From the NCBI GenBank assembly GCA_963717945.1, contig CAVQXT010000001.1, positions 496,001-560,000 on the forward strand: a DNA stretch of 64,000 nt. Direction: 5' to 3'. The position numbers and the translations under genes are program-made. Positions within the stretch are counted from its first letter, which is position 1. The number at the start of each line of letters is the position of its first letter. The DNA comes from FEN-299 sp963717945. Lineage in GTDB: Bacteria > Acidobacteriota > Vicinamibacteria > Vicinamibacterales > Fen-181. Shown piece by piece: positions 18,661 through 28,019 of the stretch. Below the pieces are notes generated by a model. The model did no database searches. It had not been told where the DNA came from and saw nothing but the letters and a program-made list of their open reading frames with translations.

Positions 18661-20949
18661 ATGCTCAAACCCGAAGAGATCCTCCGCCTCGTGCGCGAAC
18701 GGGCCCAGCACCCCGCCTCGGCGCGGGAGCTGGTCCAGCTGCTGCAGATTCCGCGCGAGCAGCGCGCCAGCTTCAGGCGCCAGCTCAAGGCGCTCGCCGC
18801 CGACGGGACGCTCGTCGAGGTTCGCGGCCGTCGGTACGGCGTGGCCGAGAAGATGGACCTGGTGGCCGGCCGCCTCCAGGCCATCGCGGGAGGGGCGGCG
18901 TTTGTCGTGCCCGACGCCCCCCGCGCCGACCTCGGCGGCGACGTGTTCGTCCCGGCGTCGAACCGGGAGGACGCGATGCACGGCGACCGCGTCGTCGTCC
19001 GCGTCGAGCGGCACCGCGCCGGCGAGCGCCCGGAGGGCCGCATCGTCAAGATCCTCAACCGCGCGAATCGGACCGTCGTCGGACGGTTCGACATCGACAG
19101 CGGGGGCCTCGGCTTCGTGACGCCGTTCGACCAGCGGCTGGGGACCGACGTCGCGGTGGCCCCCGGGAGTCACGGCGGCGCCGAGTCAGGGCAGATGGTC
19201 ACCGCCGAGATCACGCGGTGGCCCACGGCGACGCGCGGGCCGGTCGGGACCGTCATCGAGGTCCTGGGCCGCATCGACGACCCGGGCGTCGACACGACCA
19301 TCATCGTCCGCAAGTACGGCCTGCCCGACGCGCACGGCGAGGCGGCGATGGTCGAGGCGAGACGGCTCGTGGCGGGGCAGGACGCGCCCCGCGCGATGCA
19401 CGCCCGGCGCCACGATGTCGCCGGCCGCACGGACTTCCGGGGCCTCGACATCGTTACGATCGACGGCGAGCACGCGCGCGATTTCGACGACGCCATTTCG
19501 CTCGAGAGGCTGGAGAACGGCCACTTCCATCTCGGCGTGCACATTGCCGACGTCTCCCATTGCGTGCGCGAGGGCAGCGCCCTCGACGCCGAGGCCTACG
19601 ACAGGGGAACGTCGGTGTACTTCCCGGACCGCGCGCTTCACATGTTTCCGTCCGAGCTGGCGACCGGCCTGTGCAGCCTCAACCCCCGCGTCGACCGCCT
19701 CGTGCAGTCGTGCCTGATGGAGGTCGATCGCCACGGCACCGTGCTGCGGCGCGAGTTCCACGACGGCGTCATCCGCACGCGGGAGCGGATGACCTATACG
19801 GAGGTGAACGCGATCCTCACCGGGGGCGATCCGGCCGTGTCGGCCCGCTACGCCCCGCTCGTGCCGCTGTTCGAGCGCATGCGGGAGCTGTTCCAGATCC
19901 TGAACGGCCGGCGGCGGCGCCTCGGCGCGATCGACTTCGACTTCGACGAGGCGGAGATCATGCTCGACGAGGCCGGACAGGTCGAGGCGATTGTCGCGGC
20001 CGAGCGGAACATCGCCCACCGGATTGTCGAGGAGTTCATGCTGCTGGCGAACGAGACGGTGGCGGAGTTCCTGGAGTCCAGCGAGGTGCCCGGCCTCTAC
20101 CGTGTCCACGAGGCGCCCGACGCGCTGAAGGTCCAGCAGTTCGAGGAGTTCGTCTCCGGTCTCGGCCTGACCCTGGGGGCGCCGGCGGGCGCCGTCCGTC
20201 CGCGGCACTTCCAGGCCTTGCTCGAGAAGATCCACGGGACGCCGGCCGAGCGGGCGGTCGCCGTGCTCATGCTGCGCACGATGCAGAAGGCCCGCTACGC
20301 GCCCGAGAACCTGGGCCATTTCGGCCTCGCCTTCGCGAGCTACACGCATTTCACCTCGCCGATCCGGCGCTATCCGGACCTGGTCGTGCACCGCCTGCTC
20401 CGCGCGGCGCGCGGCGTGACGGCCGCCGATGCCGATCGCGAGCTGTGGGAGGCCCGTCTTGCCGAGACGGCGCGCGTCGCCTCGGACCGCGAGCGGCGGG
20501 CCGACGAGGCGGAGCGGGAACTGGTCCAGTGGAAGAAGGTCCGGTTCATGCACGACAAGGTCGGCGACCAGTTCGACGGCTACATCACCGGCGTCGCGGG
20601 GTTCGGCCTGTTCGTGCAGCTGGTCGAGCACGTGATCGACGGCCTGGTGCACGTGTCCACCATGGCCGACGACTACTACCGGTTCCTCGACGCGACGCAT
20701 TCCCTGCGGGGGGAGAACACGGGGAAGGTGTACCGCCTCGGCGACCGCGTGCGGGTGCAGGTGCTGCGGGTCGACTTCGACCGGCGGCAGATCGAGCTGG
20801 GCCTGGTCGACATCCTCGAGGCGGTGCGGCGCGGCACGTCGGGCCGCGCCGGCGAGCGGCCGAAGAAGGCCCCCAAGCGCGAGCCGCCGCGCCGCGCGTC
20901 ACGGCCGGGCCGCCACGCCCGCCTGCGCGCCCGCGGCCGCCGCCAGTGA
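18661..20949 (+). CDS. rnr: ribonuclease R
   Basis: 762 residues. RNase R is a processive 3'-5' exoribonuclease that degrades structured RNA. The order is an N-terminal winged-helix region (about 1-70), cold-shock/OB domains (to about 250), the RNB catalytic domain and an S1 domain (about 640-715). The RNB domain carries TIDGEHARDFDDAIS with its Mg-binding Asp cluster, and later YTHFTSPIRRYPDLVVHR. The Arg/Lys/Pro-rich tail (about 725-762) is typical. The start is ATG 18661; a TACACT box lies 14 bases before it. Confidence 0.96.
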   Translation: MLKPEEILRLVRERAQHPASARELVQLLQIPREQRASFRRQLKALAADGTLVEVRGRRYGVAEKMDLVAGRLQAIAGGAAFVVPDAPRADLGGDVFVPASNREDAMHGDRVVVRVERHRAGERPEGRIVKILNRANRTVVGRFDIDSGGLGFVTPFDQRLGTDVAVAPGSHGGAESGQMVTAEITRWPTATRGPVGTVIEVLGRIDDPGVDTTIIVRKYGLPDAHGEAAMVEARRLVAGQDAPRAMHARRHDVAGRTDFRGLDIVTIDGEHARDFDDAISLERLENGHFHLGVHIADVSHCVREGSALDAEAYDRGTSVYFPDRALHMFPSELATGLCSLNPRVDRLVQSCLMEVDRHGTVLRREFHDGVIRTRERMTYTEVNAILTGGDPAVSARYAPLVPLFERMRELFQILNGRRRRLGAIDFDFDEAEIMLDEAGQVEAIVAAERNIAHRIVEEFMLLANETVAEFLESSEVPGLYRVHEAPDALKVQQFEEFVSGLGLTLGAPAGAVRPRHFQALLEKIHGTPAERAVAVLMLRTMQKARYAPENLGHFGLAFASYTHFTSPIRRYPDLVVHRLLRAARGVTAADADRELWEARLAETARVASDRERRADEAERELVQWKKVRFMHDKVGDQFDGYITGVAGFGLFVQLVEHVIDGLVHVSTMADDYYRFLDATHSLRGENTGKVYRLGDRVRVQVLRVDFDRRQIELGLVDILEAVRRGTSGRAGERPKKAPKREPPRRASRPGRHARLRARGRRQ

Positions 20950-20963
20950 CCGGCGAGCCGCGC

Positions 20964-22931
20964 ATGCCACGCCACGTCATCATCGGCACCGCCGGCCACA
21001 TCGACCACGGCAAGAGCGCCCTCGTGCTCGCGCTCACCGGCACGGACCCCGACCGTCTCAAGGAGGAGAAGGCCCGCGGGATCACGATCGACCTCGGGTT
21101 CGCGCACTGGGCATCGGGCGAGTTCGTGTTCTCGTTTGTCGACGTGCCCGGCCACGAGCGCTTCGTCAAGAACATGCTGGCTGGCGTCGGCGGGATCGAC
21201 GCGGTCGTGCTCGTCGTCGCCGCCGACGAGTCGGTGATGCCGCAGACGCGGGAGCATTTCGAGATCTGCCGGCTGCTCGGCGTGCGGCACGGCGTGGTGG
21301 CGATCACCAAGTCCGACCTCGCCGACCGGGACACGATCGAACTGGTGAGGATGGAGGTGCGCGAGCTGGCGGCGGGGTCCTTTCTCGACGGCGCCCCGAT
21401 GGTGGCCGTCTCGTCGAGGACCGGCGAGGGGCTCGACACGTTCAGGCACACGCTGGCCGACCTCGCGCGGCGCATTCGCCCGCGCGCCGACGCGGGCGCC
21501 GTGCGGCTGCCGATCGACAGGGCGTTCTCGGTGAAGGGGTTCGGCACCGTCGTCACCGGCACGATGCTCTCGGGCTCCGTGCGCGCCGACGACGAGCTGG
21601 TGGCGATGCCGGGCGAGCGAAGCGTCAAGGTGCGCGGCGTGCAGGTGCACGGCGAGCCCGCGGCCGTCGCGCGCGCCGGGCAGCGCGCGGCGCTCAACCT
21701 GGGCGGAATCGATCTCACCGAGATCGGCCGCGGCGACTGGCTGCTGACGCCGGCGACGCTCGAGCCGACGCGGACGATCGACGCCCGCGTCGAAGTCGTG
21801 CCCTCGGTCCGTGCGCTGCGCCACGGGGCCCGCGTGAGGTTCCACCAGGGCACGAGCGAGGTTCTCGGACGAGTGGCCCTCGCCTCGCTGCTGTCGGGCG
21901 GCCGCGAGCAGGACAGTCCGCCGTCCGGCGCTTCGCCTTCCGTCGAGATCCCGGGCGGGCGCTCGGCCTATGTCCGGCTCCGCTTCGAGAAGCCGGCCGT
22001 GCTGTCCCGCGGCGACCGGTTCATCCTGCGCGCCTATTCGCCGCCGACGACGATCGCGGGCGGGATGGTGCTCGACCCGCATCCGGCGCGGGGCGCCATC
22101 CGCACGGCGTCTTCGCTCGGGAGGTTCGCCGCGCTCGATTCGAGCGATCTCTTCGCCCCGGAGGCCGTCCGCCGGGCCGTGACCGCGATGGTGGCCGAGC
22201 GGGGCGCCGCCGGGCTCCCGGTGGCCGCGCTCGTGAGCCGCGCGGGCATCGATCCCGGCGAGGTCGACGCCGCGCTCGGCGAGCTCGTCCGGTCCGGCGC
22301 CGTCGCGCGAGTCGGACCGACGCTGGTGCCCCCGTCCGTCCTCGACGCGCTCGGCCGGCGCGTGCTGCAGCGCCTCGGCGATCACCACCGGAGCGAGCCG
22401 CTGGCCGAGGGGATGCCAAGAGAAGAGCTGCGCGAACGGGAGTTCGCCCGGGCGGGCGAAGGCGTGTTCGAGCACGTGCTCGGCGGGCTGCAGGGGGCCG
22501 GCCGGATCGCGGGACGGGATCGCGTCGCGCTGGCGTCGCACCGCGTCTCGCTGTCGCCGGCCGAGGAGAACGCCCGCGCGGCGTGCGAGACCGCGTTTCA
22601 AGAGGCCGGTCTGCGCCCGCCGGATCCGCGGGAGGTGGCTGCCGCCCGCGGCATCCCGCCGGAGGTGATGGACCGGGTCGTGCAACTGCTCGTCCGGCAG
22701 AAGATCCTGGTCAGGCTCGACACCGTGTACTTTCACCGGTCGGCGCTCGACCGCCTGAAGCAGGACGTGCTGGGGCTCAAGGCCGAGGCCGGCGGCGCGG
22801 CCGCGCGGATCGACGTCGGCACGTTCAAGACGCGCTATGACGTTTCGCGGAAGTACGCCATCCCGCTGCTCGAGTACCTGGACCGGGAACGGGTGACGCG
22901 CAGGGTGGGGGAGGCGAGGGTTCTGATTTGA
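20964..22931 (+). CDS. selB: selenocysteine-specific elongation factor SelB
   Basis: 655 residues. SelB brings Sec-tRNASec to UGA codons marked by a SECIS hairpin. The GTPase domain shows GTAGHIDHGKSALV, DVPGHERFVKNML and ITKSDLADR. Domains II and III follow (FSVKGFGTVVTGT). Four C-terminal winged-helix domains are expected from about residue 390 on, and the last has the typical end DVSRKYAIPLLEYLDRE. ATG 20964 is chosen; a GTG overlapping the rnr stop (20946) is an alternative. selA, selC and selD are not in the window, but SelB implies that the organism decodes UGA as selenocysteine. Confidence 0.95.
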   Translation: MPRHVIIGTAGHIDHGKSALVLALTGTDPDRLKEEKARGITIDLGFAHWASGEFVFSFVDVPGHERFVKNMLAGVGGIDAVVLVVAADESVMPQTREHFEICRLLGVRHGVVAITKSDLADRDTIELVRMEVRELAAGSFLDGAPMVAVSSRTGEGLDTFRHTLADLARRIRPRADAGAVRLPIDRAFSVKGFGTVVTGTMLSGSVRADDELVAMPGERSVKVRGVQVHGEPAAVARAGQRAALNLGGIDLTEIGRGDWLLTPATLEPTRTIDARVEVVPSVRALRHGARVRFHQGTSEVLGRVALASLLSGGREQDSPPSGASPSVEIPGGRSAYVRLRFEKPAVLSRGDRFILRAYSPPTTIAGGMVLDPHPARGAIRTASSLGRFAALDSSDLFAPEAVRRAVTAMVAERGAAGLPVAALVSRAGIDPGEVDAALGELVRSGAVARVGPTLVPPSVLDALGRRVLQRLGDHHRSEPLAEGMPREELREREFARAGEGVFEHVLGGLQGAGRIAGRDRVALASHRVSLSPAEENARAACETAFQEAGLRPPDPREVAAARGIPPEVMDRVVQLLVRQKILVRLDTVYFHRSALDRLKQDVLGLKAEAGGAAARIDVGTFKTRYDVSRKYAIPLLEYLDRERVTRRVGEARVLI

Positions 22932-22945
22932 CGGTTGTCAACGAC

Positions 22946-23018
22946 CAGTGGTCAGTTGCCAGTGGCCAGTCTGTCACACGTGACGGACCGACAACTGATA
23001 ACTGGCAACCGGCCACTG
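22946..23018. repeat. intergenic hairpin repeat, family 2, copy 1
   Basis: The outer arms (CAGTGGTCAGTTGCCAGT and ACTGGCAACCGGCCACTG) pair at 16 of 18 positions. The middle holds TGGCCAGTCTGTCAC and the palindrome GTCACACGTGAC. The same core occurs in the opposite orientation at 34105-34198. It fills the space between selB and the convergent tatA. Confidence 0.7.
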
Positions 23019-23025
23019 ATGAGCG

Positions 23026-23193
23026 CTAGCCACGCGGCTGTTCGTCTTTGCGACCGGCTTCGTTCGCCGCGTCCTTGAAGCCCTTGATCGCCTTGCCGAG
23101 GCCTCGGCCCAGGTCGGGCAGCCGGTTGGCGCCGAAGACCAGCACCAGGATGGCGAGGATCAAGACCAGTTCGGGAATGCCAATCCGCCCCAT
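23026..23193 (-). CDS. tatA: twin-arginine translocase subunit TatA/TatE
   Basis: 55 residues, found by reading the minus strand. The short N-terminal membrane helix (IPELVLILAILVLVFG) is followed by the hinge and the amphipathic helix (ANRLPDLGRGLGKAIKGFKD). A short charged tail ends DEQPRG. This is the standard TatA layout. The ATG has a GGAGGGG site 7 bases upstream. tatC and tatB are not nearby. Confidence 0.92.
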   Translation of the reverse strand: MGRIGIPELVLILAILVLVFGANRLPDLGRGLGKAIKGFKDAANEAGRKDEQPRG

Positions 23194-23340
23194 GTGTCAG
23201 CCCCTCCACGTCGCGACCGGAACGCCGCTCGGAATCGAGGCATTGTAACACCCCGGTCTTGCTGCGAACGTCCATCGAGCTTACAGTAAGATGGTGTCGG
23301 GCATCGGGCGGCGGAGACCCGCGCGGCAGGACATTTTCTG

Positions 23341-23811
23341 GTGAGGTGTGGCGTGGCTGAGGTGGATACCGGTCGGTACACAATCGGGGTCTTCAAGGAC
23401 GTGGCGTCGGCCGAGCGGGGAATAGACGCCCTCAAGCGGCAAGGGTTTCCGGCCGAGGCGCTGACCGTGCTCGCGCAAGAGAGCCCCGACACCTCGGGCC
23501 TGTTGCAGAAAGTGTTTGGAAGGACGCCGGACAAGCTCGACCTGCCGGGAATCGGGTCCACCGTCGGCGGCGGGAGCCTCCTTGCCCTGCTCGAGCCCGG
23601 TTCGGCCGAAGCCGCCGCGGCGGGGTTGGCGGCAAGCCTGACCCGAGTCGGCTTCCAGTCGCACGACGGCCGGATCTACGAGACGCTGACCGGTCGTGGC
23701 GGTGTGCTCGTGGCCGTGCGGAGCGAGCCGCGTGCGGCCGACGCGCTGTCCACCCTTCACTGCTACGGCGGCGGTAACGCGGCAATTGGCGCCTGGACGG
23801 GCCGGGTCTGA
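23341..23811 (+). CDS. YflT-like (general stress protein 17M-like) domain protein
   Basis: 156 residues. The N-terminal half (YTIGVFKDVASAERGIDALKRQGF and then EALTVLAQ) has the fold pattern of the YflT/GSP17M domain: a beta strand, a helix and a second strand. A Gly/Leu-rich middle and a second similar strand-helix unit (about 90-140, RVGFQSHDGRIYETL, GGVLVAV) follow. The function is unknown. Three GTG codons are possible starts (23341, 23353, 23362); the second has a GAGG 6 bases upstream. Confidence 0.55.
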   Translation: MRCGVAEVDTGRYTIGVFKDVASAERGIDALKRQGFPAEALTVLAQESPDTSGLLQKVFGRTPDKLDLPGIGSTVGGGSLLALLEPGSAEAAAAGLAASLTRVGFQSHDGRIYETLTGRGGVLVAVRSEPRAADALSTLHCYGGGNAAIGAWTGRV

Positions 23812-23947
23812 CCAGTACCGGGTACGGGCGACGGAAACGCTGGAGCGGGATCTGGCGTAATAAGAGAGAAAAGGCCAGATCACTGCGTGCCGCGCGTGGC
23901 GTTCGCGGGCATAGCATTTGCAATAGATAGTGCGACAAGCTCCCGTC

Positions 23948-24850
23948 ATGTCAGACACCATCGTCAGGGACCAGCTCGGCGCGCGCGCCAATCGGGTGCC
24001 GGCAGAGCCGCCGCCGCGCGGGACGCCGCAGTTCCTGTTCTCGAGCCATTACGCCGGCATCGGTCCTTCCACCAGACAGGCGTCGCTCGTGCGCATCATG
24101 AGCGCCGTCGGTTTCCACCTGCTCGGCTTGCTGGCGATCCTGGCGGTCCTCAAGTACACGCCGGCGGGGAGCATGATCTCCGGGCCGATGGAGTCGATCC
24201 CGTTCCACGATATCGTCTGGCTGAAGGCGCCCGGTCCGGGCGGCGGCGGTGGCGGCGGCGGCAACAGGATGCAGTCCCCGCCGAAGAAGGCCGACGCGCC
24301 GATCCCGGTGGCCAAGAGCCAGCCGACGCCGATCCCGTCGTCGAGGCCGGCCGACCCGCCTCCGCCGGCTCTCGATCTGCTCGCGAAGCCGAACGACGCG
24401 GTGATGGTGATTCCGGGCGCGACTGATGTCGCCGGCGACGCGCTGTCGCGCGGGCCCGGCAGCGGCGGCGGATACGGGACCGGCACCGGCACCGGGATCG
24501 GGCCCGGAACCGGACCGGGCCTCGGGCCCGGCTCGGGCGGTGGTTCCGGCGGCGGCGCGTATGGGCCCGGAAACGGCGTCACCGAACCCATCCAGATCAG
24601 GGACTTCAAGCCGCAATACACCGCCGACGCGATGCGCGCGAAGATCCAGGGGGCCGCGCTGCTCGAGTGCGTCATCGAGGCGGACGGGTCGGTGAGCGAG
24701 TGCCGGGTCCTCAAGTCGCTCGACCCCACCTTCGGCCTCGACCTGGAAGCGGTCAAGGCGGCCAAGCAGTTCCGGTTCCGCCCCGCCACGCTGAATGGGA
24801 AACCGGTCAGGTACCGCGCGAACTTCGAGATCAACTTCACGCTCCGCTGA
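23948..24850 (+). CDS. TonB-family protein with Gly/Pro-rich linker
   Basis: 300 residues. A single N-terminal membrane helix (about residues 47-65, VGFHLLGLLAILAVLKY) anchors it. A periplasmic linker follows with a run of nine Gly, a Pro-rich part and a Gly-Thr-Gly-rich repeat (about 155-195). The C-terminal TonB domain (about 205-300) shows KPQYTADAMRAKIQGAALLE, DGSVSECRVLKSLD and the end YRANFEINFTL. TonB proteins transmit energy from the inner membrane to outer-membrane receptors. No exbB, exbD or receptor gene is near, so the partner is unknown. Confidence 0.85.
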   Translation: MSDTIVRDQLGARANRVPAEPPPRGTPQFLFSSHYAGIGPSTRQASLVRIMSAVGFHLLGLLAILAVLKYTPAGSMISGPMESIPFHDIVWLKAPGPGGGGGGGGNRMQSPPKKADAPIPVAKSQPTPIPSSRPADPPPPALDLLAKPNDAVMVIPGATDVAGDALSRGPGSGGGYGTGTGTGIGPGTGPGLGPGSGGGSGGGAYGPGNGVTEPIQIRDFKPQYTADAMRAKIQGAALLECVIEADGSVSECRVLKSLDPTFGLDLEAVKAAKQFRFRPATLNGKPVRYRANFEINFTLR

Positions 24851-24871
24851 CCGCCGCGCCGTTCGCCCGGC

Positions 24872-25870
24872 ATGAGCTACACCTCCGACAACGACCGACC
24901 GCGCAGGCAGGCCCGCACCATCGCGTGGGCGGCGCTGCTGGCCGCCCTGCTGCTGTTCATGATGTTCGGCCGGGAGCCCGAGCGCACCCGGTTCTGGGGG
25001 GCGTTCTACCACGCCGGGCACGTGCCGCTCTTCGGCCTGGTGGCCGTCTCGCTCCTCGGCCTTTTCGGATCGCGCGGCGTGTCGCTCGCCTCGCCGCGTC
25101 CCTGGTGGGCGGCGTTCGCGCTGGCCGTCGCGCTCGGCGGGACGACCGAGGTTCTCCAGATCTTCCAGGCCGGCCGGGACGCGTCGGTGTGGCACTTCCT
25201 GCGCGACGTCGCGGGCGCCGCCTCGTTCCTCCTCGTGCTGGCGACGGTGGGGTGGACGTGGGGCCGGGGGAGCCTGATTCGATCGGCGGGCCGGCGCGCG
25301 CTGGTCGGTCTCGCCGTTGTCGCGATGCTCGGCGCCGCCGGGTTCAATCTGGCCGCCACGATCGTGGCGTACGGCGAGCGGGACACGGCCCTCCCGACGC
25401 TGTTTGCGCTCGACGGCGCCTGGTGGGAACGGTCGTTCGTCGAAACCCACGACAGCGTGCTGACGCCGCACGCGCGGCCGGCGCACATGACCGTCCCGTT
25501 CGACGGGCCGCTCGCGCGGCTCGACCTGAACCCCGGGACCTATCCGGGCCTCGTGCTCGACGAGCCGTATCCCGACTGGCGATGGGCCCGCAGCCTCGTG
25601 CTGACGTTCGTGTCGGATCTGGACGCGCCGCTGCCCCTCAGCATCCGCGTGGAGGATGCGCGGCACGACAATCGCTTCGCGGATCGCTTCAACCGCCAGT
25701 TCCTGATCCACCCCGGCGTCAACCGCGTTGTCATCCCGCTCGACGACGTGCGCCGGGCCCCCGACCGGCGCCAGATGGACATGCGGCACATCCGGCAGAT
25801 CATCGTGTTCAGCGGCCGGTTGACGGCGCCGACCCACGTCTTCATCGGCCCGCTGCGCCTCGGCGATTGA
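24872..25870 (+). CDS. VanZ-like membrane protein with C-terminal beta domain
   Basis: 332 residues. Five or so membrane helices occupy residues 15-165 and include the VanZ-type pattern: FYHAGHVPLFGLVAV, then GGTTEVLQIFQAGRDAS followed by the D-x-x-x-N/G-like RDVAGA. The last 150 residues form a soluble domain rich in beta strands and aromatic residues (WARSLVLTFVSDL, DVRRAPDRRQMDMRHIRQI). It resembles carbohydrate-binding or CIA30-like folds. The combination suggests a cell-envelope glycan role, but the function is unproven. Nine bases separate VanZ start-side codons from the upstream TonB gene's end region. Confidence 0.65.
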   Translation: MSYTSDNDRPRRQARTIAWAALLAALLLFMMFGREPERTRFWGAFYHAGHVPLFGLVAVSLLGLFGSRGVSLASPRPWWAAFALAVALGGTTEVLQIFQAGRDASVWHFLRDVAGAASFLLVLATVGWTWGRGSLIRSAGRRALVGLAVVAMLGAAGFNLAATIVAYGERDTALPTLFALDGAWWERSFVETHDSVLTPHARPAHMTVPFDGPLARLDLNPGTYPGLVLDEPYPDWRWARSLVLTFVSDLDAPLPLSIRVEDARHDNRFADRFNRQFLIHPGVNRVVIPLDDVRRAPDRRQMDMRHIRQIIVFSGRLTAPTHVFIGPLRLGD

Positions 25871-25957
25871 TTCGGCGCGGCGTTTCCGCAAGAATCTGTC
25901 ATGCTGCGGCGCGAGCCCGCCCGCGCCGTCTTTCCGGCGACCCCCGCGAAAGGACCG

Positions 25958-27316
25958 ATGATGTCAATCCAGGTTCAGGATATCCGCAAGGCCGTGATCG
26001 AGACCGAGTACGCCGTGCGCGGCCCGATCGTGGCGCGGGCGCAGCAGCTCGAGCGGGAGGGACGCGAGGTCATCTACTGCAACATCGGCAATCCCCAGGC
26101 GCTCGAGCAGAAGCCGCTGACCTTCCTGCGCCAGGTGCTGGCGCTGTGCCAGTACCCGGACCTCATCGAGCGCGGCGCCGACCTGTTCCCGGCCGACGTG
26201 CGCGACACGGCGCGGCGGGTTCTCGAGGGGACCCGCTACGGGCTCGGCGCCTACTCGGACAGCAAGGGCGTGCGGTTCGTCCGCGACGCGGTGGCCGCGT
26301 TCATCAGGGAGCGGGATGGGATCGACGCCGACCCGGAGGCGATCTACCTGACCGACGGCGCCTCGAAGGGCGTGCAGACGGCGCTGCGCATCCTCATCAG
26401 CAGCCCGCTGGACGGGATCATGATTCCGATCCCGCAGTACCCGCTCTACAGCGCGACGATCACGCTCTACGAGGGGAAGCAGGTCGGCTATTACCTCGAC
26501 GAGGGCCACGACTGGAAGCTGAGCCAGGCCCTGCTCGAGGAGAGCCTCCAGAAGGCGCGCCGCTTCGGCATGAGGGTGAAGGCGATTTGCGTGCTCAACC
26601 CGGGGAACCCGACCGGGTCGGTGCTCGACCACGACAACATCCGGATGATCGTCGCCTTCGCGAAATCACACGGGCTGGCGATCCTCGCCGACGAGGTCTA
26701 CCAGGAGAACGTCTACCTGAAGGGCGACCGGTTCGTGTCGTTCGCGAAAGTGCTGGTCGAGAGCGGAGAGACCCACGTCAGCCTGTTCAGCTTCCACTCC
26801 TGCTCGAAGGGGTTCCTTGGTGAGTGCGGGCAGCGCGGCGGGTACATGGAAGTACGGAACATCCCCGCCGACGTGGTGGCGCAGATCACCAAGCTGCAGT
26901 CGGTGTCGCTCTGCGCGAACCTCACGGGCCAGGTGGCGACTTACTGCATGGTGCGGCCGCCGAAGCCGGGCGAGCCCTCTTACGAGCTGTACGCGCGGGA
27001 GCGGGACGGAATCCTCGGCGAACTGAAGACGCGCGCGGCCCTGCTGGCCGAGGGGCTCAACCGCATTCCCGGGATCCAGTGCAACGTCGTGGCCGGCGCC
27101 ATGTATGCGTTTCCGCGCATCACGCTGCCGGCCGGGCGGACCGACGAGGAGTACTGCATGGCGCTGCTCGAGCAGACCGGCATCTGCGTCGTCTCCGGCA
27201 CCGGCTTCGGCCAGGCCCCGGGCACCGCGCATTTCCGGACCACCATCCTGCCGCCCACCGAGAAGATCCGAACCGTGGTGGAACGCCTCGCCGCGTTCCA
27301 CGCCGCGTACCGGTAG
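25958..27316 (+). CDS. alanine aminotransferase-type PLP enzyme
   Basis: 452 residues (two tandem ATG codons at 25958 and 25961, with AAAGGA upstream). It is a fold-type I aminotransferase closest in motif to the eukaryote-like alanine aminotransferases (GPT). It has YCNIGNPQALEQKPLTFLRQ near the N-terminus, LTDGASKGVQ, LNPGNPTGSVL and DEVYQENVY. The PLP-lysine region is SFHSCSKGFLGECGQRGGY. This family exchanges alanine/2-oxoglutarate with pyruvate/glutamate. The gene stands alone between the VanZ gene and the GH31 gene. Confidence 0.9.
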   Translation: MMSIQVQDIRKAVIETEYAVRGPIVARAQQLEREGREVIYCNIGNPQALEQKPLTFLRQVLALCQYPDLIERGADLFPADVRDTARRVLEGTRYGLGAYSDSKGVRFVRDAVAAFIRERDGIDADPEAIYLTDGASKGVQTALRILISSPLDGIMIPIPQYPLYSATITLYEGKQVGYYLDEGHDWKLSQALLEESLQKARRFGMRVKAICVLNPGNPTGSVLDHDNIRMIVAFAKSHGLAILADEVYQENVYLKGDRFVSFAKVLVESGETHVSLFSFHSCSKGFLGECGQRGGYMEVRNIPADVVAQITKLQSVSLCANLTGQVATYCMVRPPKPGEPSYELYARERDGILGELKTRAALLAEGLNRIPGIQCNVVAGAMYAFPRITLPAGRTDEEYCMALLEQTGICVVSGTGFGQAPGTAHFRTTILPPTEKIRTVVERLAAFHAAYR

Positions 27317-27340
27317 GTCGGCCCGTCGCGCCCTGCGCTG

Positions 27341-27360
27341 AGCAGGGCTGAAGCCCTGCT
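27341..27360. repeat. single-hairpin relative of the family 1 repeat
   Basis: AGCAGGGCT and AGCCCTGCT form a perfect 9-bp stem with a 2-base loop. The core (AGGGCT..AGCCCT) is the same as in the four full-length family 1 elements further on. It lies between the aminotransferase gene and the GH31 gene. Confidence 0.7.
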
Positions 27361-27996
27361 CCGACGGGAGGACTGTCCGACGCCCAGGGAGGAACGATCA
27401 TGCGAGCGAGGAGCGACTGGCGCGGTCTCCGGCTGTCGGCCGCGGCAGCCTGCGCGGTCCTGATCCTCCTGTCCGCGCATCCCGCGCGTGCCGGGACGAT
27501 GGCGCCGGTGGCCGACGCGAAGGCCGTGGTGGTCGCCGGGCAAGCGCGGTTCACCGTCCTGACGCCGCGCCTCATCCGGATGGAGTGGTCGGCGGCCTCC
27601 GAGTTCGAGGACCGCGCGTCGCTCGTGTTCATCAACCGCCGACAGCCGGTGCCGCCGTTCACGTCCGTCGTCAAGGGCGGCTGGCTGACGATCGCGACCA
27701 AAGCGCTGACGCTGCGCTACCGGGTTGGCAGCGGCGCGTTCACCGCCTCCACCCTCGAGGTCCGGTTCACGCTCAACGGCGCGCCGGTCGCCTGGCATCC
27801 CGGCCTCGAGGACACGGGCAATCTCCTGGGCACGACGCGAACGCTCGACGGCGTCAACGGCCCGGCGACCAGGCTCGAGCCCGGGCTCGTGTCGCGTGAC
27901 GGATGGGTCGTGGTCGACGACACCTCCCGCCTGCTCTACGACGACAGCGACTGGCCGTGGGTGACGCCGCGGCCGCCCCTCGACATCGCTCGGGGC

Positions 27997-28019
27997 GGCC
28001 CTGAGCGTGTCGAAGGGCC
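27997..28019 (+). repeat. palindromic repeat-like insert inside the GH31 reading frame
   Basis: The DNA reads GGCCCT..AGGGCC around GAGCGTGTCGA. This is a motif often seen as an intergenic repeat in GC-rich genomes. It adds about eleven residues (GGPERVEGPAG) in frame at a spot where GH31 proteins have a loop. A related segment occurs between genes at about 56548-56606. Confidence 0.5.

Noticed and set aside
17064..22931. A single open frame of 1955 codons on the plus strand
   Set aside because: It is a chance fusion caused by high GC. Parts of it are the first part of glycerate kinase and selB; the rest is the wrong frame of the orphan gene and rnr. Motifs show separate genes.
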